A stretch of DNA of 56,999 bases from Faecalibacillus intestinalis (GTDB lineage Bacteria; Bacillota_I; Bacilli_A; Erysipelotrichales; Coprobacillaceae). The DNA lies in NCBI RefSeq assembly GCF_003024685.1, contig NZ_PYLQ01000017.1:1-56999 (forward strand). Reading direction: 5' to 3'. The notes beneath the pieces are model-generated. The model was not told where the DNA came from, searched no databases, and saw nothing but the letters and a program-made list of their open reading frames with translations. Made by a program: the position numbers and the translations under genes. Shown here piece by piece: positions 28,960 through 38,952 of this stretch (positions are counted from its first letter, which is position 1; every line of letters begins with the position of its first letter).

Positions 28960-29010
28960 GTTGTCATTAGAAAGTCACGACTTTCCAATGACAACACACT
29001 AAAGTGTGTT
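28960..29010 (-). other. tandem hairpins between ilvC and leuC
   Basis: On the mRNA, AACACACT/AGTGTGTT (29010-28993) is followed at once by a 15-bp stem GTTGTCATTGGAAAG/CTTTCTAATGACAAC (28995-28960, one G-U pair). The two share three bases, so they compete at the edge. No T-run follows, so they are not intrinsic terminators; they are probably an mRNA processing or stability element that divides the operon. Confidence 0.7.
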
Positions 29011-29012
29011 GA

Positions 29013-30532
<1,520 letters not shown>

Positions 30533-30545
30533 GTTTTAATCCTCC

Positions 30546-32222
30546 CTATTTTTTCAATTGTTTATGAATTCTATTCATAGCTGAAATGATTGCTTTAATT
30601 GTTGCTGTTGTAATATTTGGATGTACCCCTACTCCATATTCTTGAACAGCACTTCCTTTAACTCTTAAATAAACATAAGCAGCTGCTTTTGAGCTAGATC
30701 CTGATGATAATGAATGTTCACTATAATCTAAGAAATGTGTATAAACAAAGCCATTTTCATTAAATGCATCTTTAACAGCATCAATTGGTCCATTACCATA
30801 ACCAACAATTGTTCTTACTTCACCATGATCTTTTAATGTAATTTCTGCTTTTCTTTCAAATTCAGAATCATCTTCAGAAATATCAATTAATTTTTGTTTA
30901 ATAAATTCATATGGTTCTTTAATATCTACATATTGTTCAATAAATGTATCATAAACTCTTTCTGGTGAAACTTCTCCTTCTTCTTCAGAAATATCTTGAA
31001 TCACTTTTGCAAAGTTCACTTGTAATCCTTTTGGTAAATGATAGCCATACATGCTTTCCATAACATAAGCAACGCCACCTTTACCAGATTGTGAATTAAT
31101 ACGAACAATTGGTTCATATTGTCTACCTAAATCACTTGGATCAATTGGTAAATAAGGGACTTCCCACATCTTTGAATTTCTTTCTCTTAAAGCATGCATT
31201 CCTTTATTGATTGCATCTTGGTGACTTCCAGAGAATGCTGTAAAGACTAATTGTCCAACATATGGATGTCTTGGTGGAATATCCATTTTTGTACATTTTT
31301 CATAAACATGTTTAATATCATTAATACTTCCTAATTCTAATTGTGGATCAACTCCATGAGTGAACATATTTAAAGCAACAGTCACAACATCAACATTTCC
31401 TGTTCTTTCACCATTACCAAATAACGTTCCTTCAACACGATCAGCACCCGCTAATAAAGCAAGTTCAGTTGAAGCAATTCCACAACCTCTATCATTATGA
31501 GGATGAACAGAAACAATGACTCTTTCACGATCTTTGAAGTTACGACACATCCATTCGATTTGATCAGCATAAACATTTGGTGTATCCATTTCTACAGTTG
31601 AAGGTAAATTGATAATCACTTTATTATCTTTACTTGCTCCCCATGTATCCATAACAGCTTCACATACTTCCATTGCATAATCAACTTCAGTTCCTGTAAA
31701 ACTTTCTGGTGAATATTCAAGAATAACTTTTCCTTCAAATTCTTTTGATAAATCTTTTACTAATTGAACACCATCAATTGCAATTTGTTTAATTTCATCT
31801 TTATCTTTGTTAAAGACAACGTCTCTTTGTAAAATAGAAGTTGAATTGTAAACATGGACGATGGCTTTATCTAATCCTTTTAAAGCTTCAAATGTTTTTC
31901 TAATTAAATGTTCTCTTGCTTGAGTTAATACTTGAACCGTCACATCATCAGGAATTAAATTTTCTTCAATTAATAATCTTAAGAAATCATATTCAATTTG
32001 ACTTGAAGAAGGAAAACCTACTTCAATTTCTTTAAATCCTAAGTCTACTAAAAGTTGGAACATTTCCACTTTTTCTTCTATTTTCATTGGTGTAATTAAT
32101 GCTTGATTTCCATCTCTTAAATCAACTGAACACCAAATTGGTGCTTTTTCAATTGTTTTATCAGGCCAAGTACGGTCTTTTAATTTAATTGTTTCAAATC
32201 TCTTGTACTTTTCGTAATTCAT
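30546..32222 (-). CDS. leuA: 2-isopropylmalate synthase
   Basis: 558 residues from the ATG at 32222, which has AAGGAGG 8 nt upstream. The frame is open further up to 32348, but that part is the T-box leader and would encode a nonsense extension. The protein is of the long LeuA type (LeuA2-like): the TIM-barrel with SVDLRDGNQALI and the HPHNDRGCGIASTELAL metal/substrate region, then the C-terminal LeuA dimer domain (about 430-558) that carries leucine feedback inhibition. First gene of the operon leuA-ilvN-ilvC-leuC-leuD-leuB-ilvD-ilvB. Confidence 0.96.
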   Translation of the reverse strand: MNYEKYKRFETIKLKDRTWPDKTIEKAPIWCSVDLRDGNQALITPMKIEEKVEMFQLLVDLGFKEIEVGFPSSSQIEYDFLRLLIEENLIPDDVTVQVLTQAREHLIRKTFEALKGLDKAIVHVYNSTSILQRDVVFNKDKDEIKQIAIDGVQLVKDLSKEFEGKVILEYSPESFTGTEVDYAMEVCEAVMDTWGASKDNKVIINLPSTVEMDTPNVYADQIEWMCRNFKDRERVIVSVHPHNDRGCGIASTELALLAGADRVEGTLFGNGERTGNVDVVTVALNMFTHGVDPQLELGSINDIKHVYEKCTKMDIPPRHPYVGQLVFTAFSGSHQDAINKGMHALRERNSKMWEVPYLPIDPSDLGRQYEPIVRINSQSGKGGVAYVMESMYGYHLPKGLQVNFAKVIQDISEEEGEVSPERVYDTFIEQYVDIKEPYEFIKQKLIDISEDDSEFERKAEITLKDHGEVRTIVGYGNGPIDAVKDAFNENGFVYTHFLDYSEHSLSSGSSSKAAAYVYLRVKGSAVQEYGVGVHPNITTATIKAIISAMNRIHKQLKK

Positions 32223-32245
32223 TTCCATTTCCTCCTTAATAATAT

Positions 32246-32545
32246 AAAAAAACTCCCGTCTCAAAATAGCCAATCCAGCCATTTTGAGGACGAGAGTTAT
32301 ATTACTTCGTGGTTCCACCTCAATTTGTGAATAAATCACTTTATCCACCTCGCTAAGTACGCTACATAATAGTTCATACTCTTACAAAATAACGGTTGCA
32401 TACCGTAGCCACCTACTTAAGTTCAGCGCTCCACTCAAGGATGAGTTCAGTATTACTCAAACAACTCTTTTCACCAACCAGAATTTCTCTACGCCTTGAA
32501 ATAGTACTTACTAGTTCCTATCGAAGTATTTATTTTATGGTTACT
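32246..32545 (-). promoter_or_regulatory. T-box riboswitch, leucine (CTC specifier), upstream of leuA
   Basis: The ~300-nt leader has the full T-box layout: stem I with the AGAGA bulge and GGTTGGTG apical segment, a specifier loop reading GAA-CTC-A (CTC, leucine, at 32445-32443) enclosed by AGTA/TACT and AGGA/TCCT helices, the T-box GAGGTGGAACCACG (around 32322-32307), and a strong terminator (AACTC.../...GGGAGTT with a T-run, 32298-32246). Uncharged tRNA-Leu should favour the antiterminator. The variable T-box base is A, which is unexpected for a leucine tRNA (see findings). Confidence 0.93.
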
Positions 32546-32549
32546 TGTA

Positions 32550-32578
32550 ATGTTAGACTTTTTTTTTTACAAAGTCAA
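32550..32578 (-). promoter_or_regulatory. ilv-leu operon promoter
   Basis: TTGACT (32578-32573) and TAACAT (32555-32550) with a 17-bp spacer that contains an A-tract on the coding strand. It lies just upstream of the T-box leader. No terminator hairpin was found between ddl (stop at 32635) and this promoter. Confidence 0.8.
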
Positions 32579-32634
32579 TGTCTTTAAGATAATTTCAATA
32601 ATTTAAAATATATTATTAAATTAATATTTTTTTA

Positions 32635-33675
32635 TTATTTATCAAAAGCAAGTTTAATGACTCTATCTAATAATTCACTATAAGAAATACCAAAATCATT
32701 CATTAATTGTGGATACATTGAAATCTTTGTAAATCCAGGTAAAGTATTGATTTCATTTAAATAGATTTGATTTGATTTCTTATCTAAGAAGAAATCAACT
32801 CTTGATAGACCATGTCCATCAACTGCTTTAAATACTCTTAAAGCATATTCACGAATCTTATCTTGAATTTCTTGATCAACTAAAGCAGGAATACATGTTT
32901 TACTTTCTTCATCTTCATATTTAGATTCAAAAGTATAGAATTCACCATGAGGCATGATTTGTCCAACACGTGAAACGATTGGATCATCATTTCCTAAAAC
33001 AGCCGTTTCAAGTTCGATACAATCAACACATTCTTCAACGACAATATGACGATCATATTTTGAAGCTTCAATAAGTTTAGTCATTAAATCTTCTTTATGA
33101 TCACAACGATAACATCCTACACTTGATCCAGAACGACTTGCTTTAATAAAACATGGGAATCCTAATTCTTCTTCCACTGTTTTTTCAATATCTTCAATTT
33201 CATCAAATTGTTTATTGACAACAACAAGTTTTCCATCATATCTTTTTTTAACATATAAGGATTTTACTTGAGGAATCCCTGCTGTTTCTAAAATCTTCTT
33301 TGTATAGATTTTATCCATAGATACTGCTGAAGCTAAAACACGACATCCCACATAAGGAACTCCAGCAAGTTCAAATAAACCTTGGATTGTTCCATCTTCA
33401 CCAAAAGCTCCATGTAAAATTGGTAAAACAACATCTTGTTGTTTTAATAAACCAAAAACATCTTGAAGAGCTTTTGCATTGTCTAGCCATGTATCTTTAG
33501 CAAGATCTTCTTGATTTTGATCTAAAATATACCAAGAACCATCTTGATCAATTCCTACTAAAGTCACATCATAATTTTCTTTATTTAAATTATTCATTAC
33601 TGAAGTACAAGACATACGAGAAACAATATGTTCACTCGATTGTCCGCCACAAACAACCATTAATTTTTGTTTCAT
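32635..33675 (-). CDS. ddl: D-alanine--D-alanine ligase
   Basis: 346-residue ATP-grasp ligase that makes the D-Ala-D-Ala end of peptidoglycan precursors. It contains HGAFGEDGTIQGLFEL, the ATP-grasp FIKASRSGSSVGCYR, and the metal site YLNEINTLPGFTKISMYP. The tyrosine-containing loop typical of D-Ala-D-Ala (not D-Lac) enzymes appears as part of SMYP, though specificity is not proven. AAGGAG precedes ATG. It ends the murF-lysozyme-ddl cluster. Confidence 0.95.
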   Translation of the reverse strand: MKQKLMVVCGGQSSEHIVSRMSCTSVMNNLNKENYDVTLVGIDQDGSWYILDQNQEDLAKDTWLDNAKALQDVFGLLKQQDVVLPILHGAFGEDGTIQGLFELAGVPYVGCRVLASAVSMDKIYTKKILETAGIPQVKSLYVKKRYDGKLVVVNKQFDEIEDIEKTVEEELGFPCFIKASRSGSSVGCYRCDHKEDLMTKLIEASKYDRHIVVEECVDCIELETAVLGNDDPIVSRVGQIMPHGEFYTFESKYEDEESKTCIPALVDQEIQDKIREYALRVFKAVDGHGLSRVDFFLDKKSNQIYLNEINTLPGFTKISMYPQLMNDFGISYSELLDRVIKLAFDK

Positions 33676-33685
33676 AATAATCTCC

Positions 33686-34312
33686 TTATCGATATAATTC
33701 TAACCAATCATCAACAAGAGAAGTATCTGTATAATAACGTAAAACATGATATACATACTTACTATCTCCATAGACGGATACATTATATTCTTTTTTACAT
33801 TTTTGCGAAAACGCTATAGCATTTTGATAAGTGTATTGCTTGTCAGTTTGTTCAACATATTTAATATATCCAATACCATAATTATAAGATTGTAAGGCTA
33901 AAAAGATGCCTTTTTCATCTTTTATTGAAGTCACATTTGCATGTTTTAAACACTTTGCAAAGTATTGAATACCTACTTGAATGGAATATTCAGGATTATT
34001 GATGGCATTGGGCTTCTTTTCAAACTGTGTATTAAATTCACATTCTGAAGATTGCATAGGATCATTTCCCTGCCCCCCTGATTCTTGCATCATCATCGCT
34101 TGTAATAATTCTATATATTCTTCTATATCATTTTCTCTAGCATATTTTAGCATTAAATCTTCATAATTCAATACCTGAGTTGAAACCAATGGATTCTCTT
34201 GTTTAAATTGATTTTTTATAAGTTGAAAGAATGAAAAAGCCAATAAAAACAATAATGCAGCAAGAATTAACTGAAAGGGTCTTTTTAATCTTAATTTTTT
34301 CTTTTTTTTCAT
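33686..34312 (-). CDS. membrane-anchored lysozyme-like protein
   Basis: 208 residues with a basic N-terminus, one transmembrane helix (about 14-32) and an extracytoplasmic lysozyme-like domain of the CwlT/phage-lysozyme type. The catalytic glutamate is E77 in AMMMQESGG, followed by the typical PMQSSE and the SYNYGIGYI motif. It should cut glycan strands of peptidoglycan. It starts 3 bp after murF with only a weak ribosome site, so it is probably translationally coupled; together with ddl and murF the context is cell-wall synthesis and remodelling. Confidence 0.85.
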   Translation of the reverse strand: MKKKKKLRLKRPFQLILAALLFLLAFSFFQLIKNQFKQENPLVSTQVLNYEDLMLKYARENDIEEYIELLQAMMMQESGGQGNDPMQSSECEFNTQFEKKPNAINNPEYSIQVGIQYFAKCLKHANVTSIKDEKGIFLALQSYNYGIGYIKYVEQTDKQYTYQNAIAFSQKCKKEYNVSVYGDSKYVYHVLRYYTDTSLVDDWLELYR

Positions 34313-34315
34313 AAC

Positions 34316-35647
34316 TTATATCTTTTCTACAATTTCTTTTAAATTCATAGAGTGACTTCCTTTAACTAAAACCACATCATCATTCTTTAAAAATTGATCT
34401 AATTGTTCAATAACTTCTTGATTAGAAGTAAAATAATAAACATTCTTCATTTTTTCTTTTGCTTTTTGATACATATACTTTGCTTCTTTTCCAATACAAA
34501 TCAAAACATCTATTTCTTTAGTAGCAACATAGTTTCCCACTTCTTCATGAAGTTGTTGACTATAATCTCCAAGTTCTAACATATCCGCTAAAATAGCAAC
34601 TTTACGTTTTTTATAATTTGTTAGAACATCAATACTTGATTTCATTGAATCAACACTTGCATTATATGTTCCATCAATAATTGTTTTATGATTTTTTTCA
34701 AGAATATCCATACGATTCTTCGTTAATTTAAATTCTTGAATTCCTTTTTTAATATCTTCTAGAGAAATATCTAACTCTAATCCTACTGCAATTGCAATTA
34801 ACGCATTAAAAACATTATGCTCTCCTTGAACAGGAACCCAAATTTTTTCACTTTGATCATGATAATGAACAATAAATGTACTGTGATCTTCAAATAATTC
34901 AATATCACTTGCTTGAATAGAAGCCCCTTCATTTTTTCCAACTCTTACAACATTTAAACGAGGTAAATCAACAGTCTGTAACATATCATTATCATTATTA
35001 ATAATTAAAGTAGATTGATCTTTCATACCATCTGTAATTTCTAACTTTGCTTTTAAAATATTTTCACGACTTCCTAGTTCACCAATATGTGCTGTTCCAA
35101 CATTGGTAATACATGAGACATCAGGATGAGCAATCATAGATAATCTTGACATTTCATTTAAATGATTCATCCCCATTTCTAAGACCATGACTTCTTCATC
35201 TTGATATCTTAAAATTGTTAATGGTAGACCTATTTCATTATTATAATTACCTTCTGTTTTTAAAGTTTTATATTTTTGTTTAACAACACTATAGACCATA
35301 TCACGTGTACTTGTTTTTCCAACACTTCCTGTAACTCCCACAACCTTTACAGGGCGATGACTTCTTAAATAAATGGCCATATCTTTTAAAGCTTGATAAG
35401 TATCTTCTACTTTAATCACAATTTTATCTGGATAACTTACATCTTTAGCGGTAATAATTGCTGTTGCTCCTGTTTGAAAAGCACTTTCAATAAAATCATG
35501 TCCATCAAATCTTTCACCTTTTAAAGGAATATACATTCCTCCATGTTTCATTTGTCTACTATCTTGACTAAAGAAACAAATCTCATCTTCTTTATTTCCA
35601 GAAACTAAAATACCTTTTGTTGCCTCTAATATTTCATATACTTTCAT
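34316..35647 (-). CDS. murF: UDP-N-acetylmuramoyl-tripeptide--D-alanyl-D-alanine ligase
   Basis: 443-residue Mur ligase. The N-terminal substrate domain (FFSQDSRQMKHGGMYIPLKGERFDGHDF), the central ATPase with GVTGSVGKTSTRD (about 106-118), and the C-terminal ligase domain are all present. It joins D-Ala-D-Ala, the product of ddl, to the UDP-MurNAc-tripeptide. AGGAG is placed before ATG; it lies 9 bp after a zinc-ribbon membrane-protein gene. Confidence 0.95.
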   Translation of the reverse strand: MKVYEILEATKGILVSGNKEDEICFFSQDSRQMKHGGMYIPLKGERFDGHDFIESAFQTGATAIITAKDVSYPDKIVIKVEDTYQALKDMAIYLRSHRPVKVVGVTGSVGKTSTRDMVYSVVKQKYKTLKTEGNYNNEIGLPLTILRYQDEEVMVLEMGMNHLNEMSRLSMIAHPDVSCITNVGTAHIGELGSRENILKAKLEITDGMKDQSTLIINNDNDMLQTVDLPRLNVVRVGKNEGASIQASDIELFEDHSTFIVHYHDQSEKIWVPVQGEHNVFNALIAIAVGLELDISLEDIKKGIQEFKLTKNRMDILEKNHKTIIDGTYNASVDSMKSSIDVLTNYKKRKVAILADMLELGDYSQQLHEEVGNYVATKEIDVLICIGKEAKYMYQKAKEKMKNVYYFTSNQEVIEQLDQFLKNDDVVLVKGSHSMNLKEIVEKI

Positions 35648-35656
35648 ATTATTCTC

Positions 35657-36850
35657 CTATGCATCTTGTAAATTTTCAAATTCTTGTGCTGTATTTTCAT
35701 TTAAAGCTTTATATTGCCCTTTAATATTGAAAACAATATATTTGATTCCACTTTCTTGAACATATCCTTTGGTAAATAAATCAGATCCTAAAACTTGTAA
35801 ATCTGATACAACGATATTCTTAAATAAAATCTGATCATCTTTCCCATTTAAACTCATCATTTTAAGTTGGGTTCCTGTCGCATAGACAATTTTATTATTG
35901 ACTAAAGCAATGGCTCTATTTTCTACTTTTTTGATTGTTTCTTGTTTTAATGTTCCTTTATTGATTTTTATAATTTGTGAATTATCAGTAAGATATAAAT
36001 CTTTGTTATCAAGAGCGAATGTACATTGTTTTTCATAGAGTGTTTCAATATTTTCACCTGTAATTGTCATTCTTTTTAAAGCATATTGTTCATCATTTTT
36101 AGCTAAATAATAAATATATTTTCCATCTATTGTAATATCATAAGATGTTTCATCATTTAATTTTTGATTTGTTTGATCATCCAATGAATAACGATATAAA
36201 CTTTCATGATCTTGATCTAATTGATAATAAATAACATGATTTTTTATAATTGGATAATACACATTTTCTAATATTTGGGTCGTTGTTTTTGTCTTTAAAT
36301 CATAAGCTTGATAATTATATTGAGAATCACAATAATAAAGAACATGATTTTCAATACTTAAATAGCCCACACAATCCTCTATCAATACTTCACTTGTTTC
36401 TAATTCATCTAAATCACTTACTAAAAGTTGATTATTGATAACATAATAAAGATGTTGATTATCTTTTAGATATTGTCCACCTGCTTGATTATTAGCAGAA
36501 ACATTATACGTACTCACTTTGCCTTTTAAGACATAATTTTTTTCTTGACTTGACGTTGATTGTAAAGGATGACTTGTCATATAACTTCCTAGAAAAACAG
36601 CTGATAAACATAAAACAGCTGAAAGTATCCAAAGAATTGGCTTTTTCCAATATCCTTTATAAGGATCCTCTTCTTCAACAACCTCCTCTTGTGTTTGTCT
36701 TGTTCCACAGGCAGGACAAATTTCTTCATCTTCGCTTAAAGGGAGATGACAACGAATACATACTTTTTTTATTGGTTGAAGCTGTTTTCCACATTGAGGA
36801 CAAAACAGCATATCATCTTCGACATATGTTCCACATTGACTACAATACAT
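35657..36850 (-). CDS. zinc-ribbon membrane protein with propeller-like extracellular domain (1)
   Basis: 397 residues from the ATG at 36850 (AGGAG 8 nt upstream; a GTG three codons earlier is less likely). Two short N-terminal zinc ribbons (CSQCG...CPQCG and CIRC...CPACG) are followed by one transmembrane helix (about 75-95) and a ~300-residue outer part made of repeated strands such as YYVINNQLLVSDL, YYCDSQYNYQAYDL and YYLAKNDEQYALKRM. This resembles DUF5050-type beta-propellers of gut Firmicutes. No enzyme motif is seen. Its function is unknown. It is directly followed by murF. Confidence 0.75.
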   Translation of the reverse strand: MYCSQCGTYVEDDMLFCPQCGKQLQPIKKVCIRCHLPLSEDEEICPACGTRQTQEEVVEEEDPYKGYWKKPILWILSAVLCLSAVFLGSYMTSHPLQSTSSQEKNYVLKGKVSTYNVSANNQAGGQYLKDNQHLYYVINNQLLVSDLDELETSEVLIEDCVGYLSIENHVLYYCDSQYNYQAYDLKTKTTTQILENVYYPIIKNHVIYYQLDQDHESLYRYSLDDQTNQKLNDETSYDITIDGKYIYYLAKNDEQYALKRMTITGENIETLYEKQCTFALDNKDLYLTDNSQIIKINKGTLKQETIKKVENRAIALVNNKIVYATGTQLKMMSLNGKDDQILFKNIVVSDLQVLGSDLFTKGYVQESGIKYIVFNIKGQYKALNENTAQEFENLQDA

Positions 36851-36888
36851 TCTTATCACTCCTAGTGACCTTATTCTACCACAGTCAT

Positions 36889-36919
36889 AAAATAAAAAGA
36901 ATGACTAAATTGTCATTCT
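36889..36919 (-). terminator. terminator after zinc-ribbon gene 2
   Basis: Eight-base-pair perfect stem AGAATGAC/GTCATTCT with an AATTTA loop and TTTTTATTTTA after it on the minus strand, overlapping the stop codon at 36913. Downstream, TGGTAGAAT (around 36870) could be an extended -10 promoter for the next gene. Confidence 0.82.
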
Positions 36920-38265
36920 CCAATTGATGTATACATTCCTTCACTATTTCCAATAAAATAATGTTGACTATAATCATCATCATAGGCATAAAAAACAACA
37001 TATTGACCAGCAACAAAATAATCTCTTGCATCATCGTAAATAGCATATTGCTCATCTCCTACATATGAATCCAATTGATCATCAAAGCTTTCTACATAAG
37101 CAATATCTTGTTGATTTGCTTCATCTCTTGCGAGTGCAAAACGATAAATATTATCAACTTCTTTAAGTCCTTTTTCCTCTTGTGTATCTAAATCAACATA
37201 ATAGATTCCTTGATAAGTACGATAATATAATAAACCATTAGAAAAATAACAATCATCATAACTATCAACATCTTTTTTCAAAACATTTCCATTAAAATCA
37301 ATTAATTGATTTTTATAATTTAAATTTTCATATAAAATACGTTGGCTTTGATCATCAATACTAAAATGATTTACATTCTCTTTGATCTTTTTATTATCTA
37401 CTTTATTCATTTGATCATCTATCGTTAAACAATATAAATTATCATTTTGAATATAGAAAATAGATTGATCAAGAACATAACAATCATAGGCATCATTTAA
37501 TAAAGTCTTTTTATTATTTTGATGATCTGCAAAAATCAAATCTCCATATTGTAAATAGAAATAACCTCGATCATCTACATAAAGATGATCACAACTTCCT
37601 TCTTCTAAAACTTCTTTATTTTCAAGTGTTGAATCATATTTAAGAAGTTGATCTCCTGTTGCTAGATATAGATGATTTTGATAAATATAAACTCCACCAC
37701 TATTTTTTTGGAAATTATAATTATAATCACTGCGTGATGTATCTTGTTGAATGTTAAAATCTGTTAATGAACTATTTCCACTATCATCAAAAGATGTCGT
37801 TTCATCTGTTTCTAAACTATCTCCTATGAATCCAATAATTGCTCCTGCAATCGGAATAATTAAATTAAAAGCAACAATAATTCCTATAATTATTTTAACA
37901 ATTCGTTTATTTTTTCTTACATTTGGATGATTAAACGTTTTTTTATTTTTTTGAATGGGTACATACTTATTCAAATCTTTAAAAGGCTTTTTATAATCAT
38001 AGGCATTCTTTTTATAATCATAACTTTCAGAAACTGTATGATAATTATGACTTGCTTCACTATGTACACTTGTATCAGGGGTTACTTTTTTTATTGGCTC
38101 AGACTTACGATAAATTGTAGGACTTCCACAATTAGAACAATATTCTTGATAAGGATAAATAAGTTTTGAACATACTGGACACGTTGTTTTCCCAATTTGT
38201 TTATGCCCACATAAATGACATTCTAAACTATTACCAATTTCTACCCCACAATATTTACACTTCAT
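36913..38265 (-). CDS. zinc-ribbon membrane protein with propeller-like extracellular domain (2)
   Basis: 450 residues from the ATG at 38265, right after AAAGGAGGGGGAG; a longer frame would start inside that site. Two N-terminal zinc ribbons (CKYCG...CHLCG and CPVCS...CSNCG) are followed by a long Lys/Tyr-rich linker with a repeated YDYKK pattern, a transmembrane helix (about 125-150), an acidic Ser-rich stretch and a propeller-like region with repeats such as YIYQNHLYLATGD and FYIQNDNLYCLTID. It has the same architecture as the following gene but low sequence identity. Unknown function; perhaps an envelope sensor or scaffold. Confidence 0.72.
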   Translation of the reverse strand: MKCKYCGVEIGNSLECHLCGHKQIGKTTCPVCSKLIYPYQEYCSNCGSPTIYRKSEPIKKVTPDTSVHSEASHNYHTVSESYDYKKNAYDYKKPFKDLNKYVPIQKNKKTFNHPNVRKNKRIVKIIIGIIVAFNLIIPIAGAIIGFIGDSLETDETTSFDDSGNSSLTDFNIQQDTSRSDYNYNFQKNSGGVYIYQNHLYLATGDQLLKYDSTLENKEVLEEGSCDHLYVDDRGYFYLQYGDLIFADHQNNKKTLLNDAYDCYVLDQSIFYIQNDNLYCLTIDDQMNKVDNKKIKENVNHFSIDDQSQRILYENLNYKNQLIDFNGNVLKKDVDSYDDCYFSNGLLYYRTYQGIYYVDLDTQEEKGLKEVDNIYRFALARDEANQQDIAYVESFDDQLDSYVGDEQYAIYDDARDYFVAGQYVVFYAYDDDYSQHYFIGNSEGMYTSIGE

Positions 38266-38294
38266 ACTCCCCCTCCTTTTTTTCATCATATCAT

Positions 38295-38317
38295 AAAAAA
38301 AGACCTCTTTGGTCTTT
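38295..38317 (-). terminator. met operon terminator
   Basis: Seven-base-pair stem AAAGACC/GGTCTTT with a 5-nt loop and a run of seven T on the minus strand, directly after metI. Confidence 0.9.
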
Positions 38318-38952
38318 TAAGATAATTTTTTATATAAATGATTGCCGATTGTTTGGATAATTTGTACAAAGATAATAAGAATGATACTTGTAACAACAAG
38401 ATAAGGAATCTTGTAGGCTTGATATCCATAACGAATAGCAATATCTCCAAGTCCTCCTGCCCCTAAGGCACCACCCATTGCACTATAGCCAATAATACTA
38501 ATCATAGTAAGTGTTATTCCTGATAAAATAGCAGGAATTGCTTCTTTTAAATAAATACGATAAATGATTTGAAAATCACTGGCTCCAAATGATTTAGCTG
38601 CTTCAATTAACCCAACATCAACACTTCTTAATGCACTTTCGATAACTCTAGCAACAAAAGGAATAGCTGAAATTGTAAGTGGCACAAGAGCTGCTGTCGT
38701 TCCAATCGCTTTACCGGCAATAAGTCGTGTAAGAGGTATTACGATGACCATTAAAATTACAAATGGGAAACTTCTAAAAATATTAACAAGAATATCTAAA
38801 ATTGTATAAATAACTTTATTAGGTTTTAATCCATCAGGTGCTGTGAGTGTTAAAATAATAGCAGGAATAAAACCTAAAATAACAGCAAAGAAAGTTGATC
38901 CAATGACCATATATAACGTTTCATACGTTGCTTTTAAAATAACATCGCTCAT
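38317..38952 (-). CDS. metI: D-methionine ABC transporter permease
   Basis: 211-residue inner-membrane permease with five predicted transmembrane helices and the EAA loop (ESALRSVDVGLIEAAKSFGAS) that contacts the MetN ATPase. It overlaps the metN stop by four bases (ATGA), so translation is coupled. Last gene of the methionine T-box operon. Confidence 0.93.
   Translation of the reverse strand: MSDVILKATYETLYMVIGSTFFAVILGFIPAIILTLTAPDGLKPNKVIYTILDILVNIFRSFPFVILMVIVIPLTRLIAGKAIGTTAALVPLTISAIPFVARVIESALRSVDVGLIEAAKSFGASDFQIIYRIYLKEAIPAILSGITLTMISIIGYSAMGGALGAGGLGDIAIRYGYQAYKIPYLVVTSIILIIFVQIIQTIGNHLYKKLS

Noticed and set aside
32223-32348. N-terminal extension of leuA by 42 codons
   Set aside because: The extra part is the T-box and terminator of the leader; the ribosome site lies after it, before 32222.
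36850-38289. Zinc ribbons as evidence for DNA-binding or RNA polymerase factors
   Set aside because: The ribbons are followed by a transmembrane helix and a large outer region, which points to membrane proteins with cytosolic zinc ribbons.
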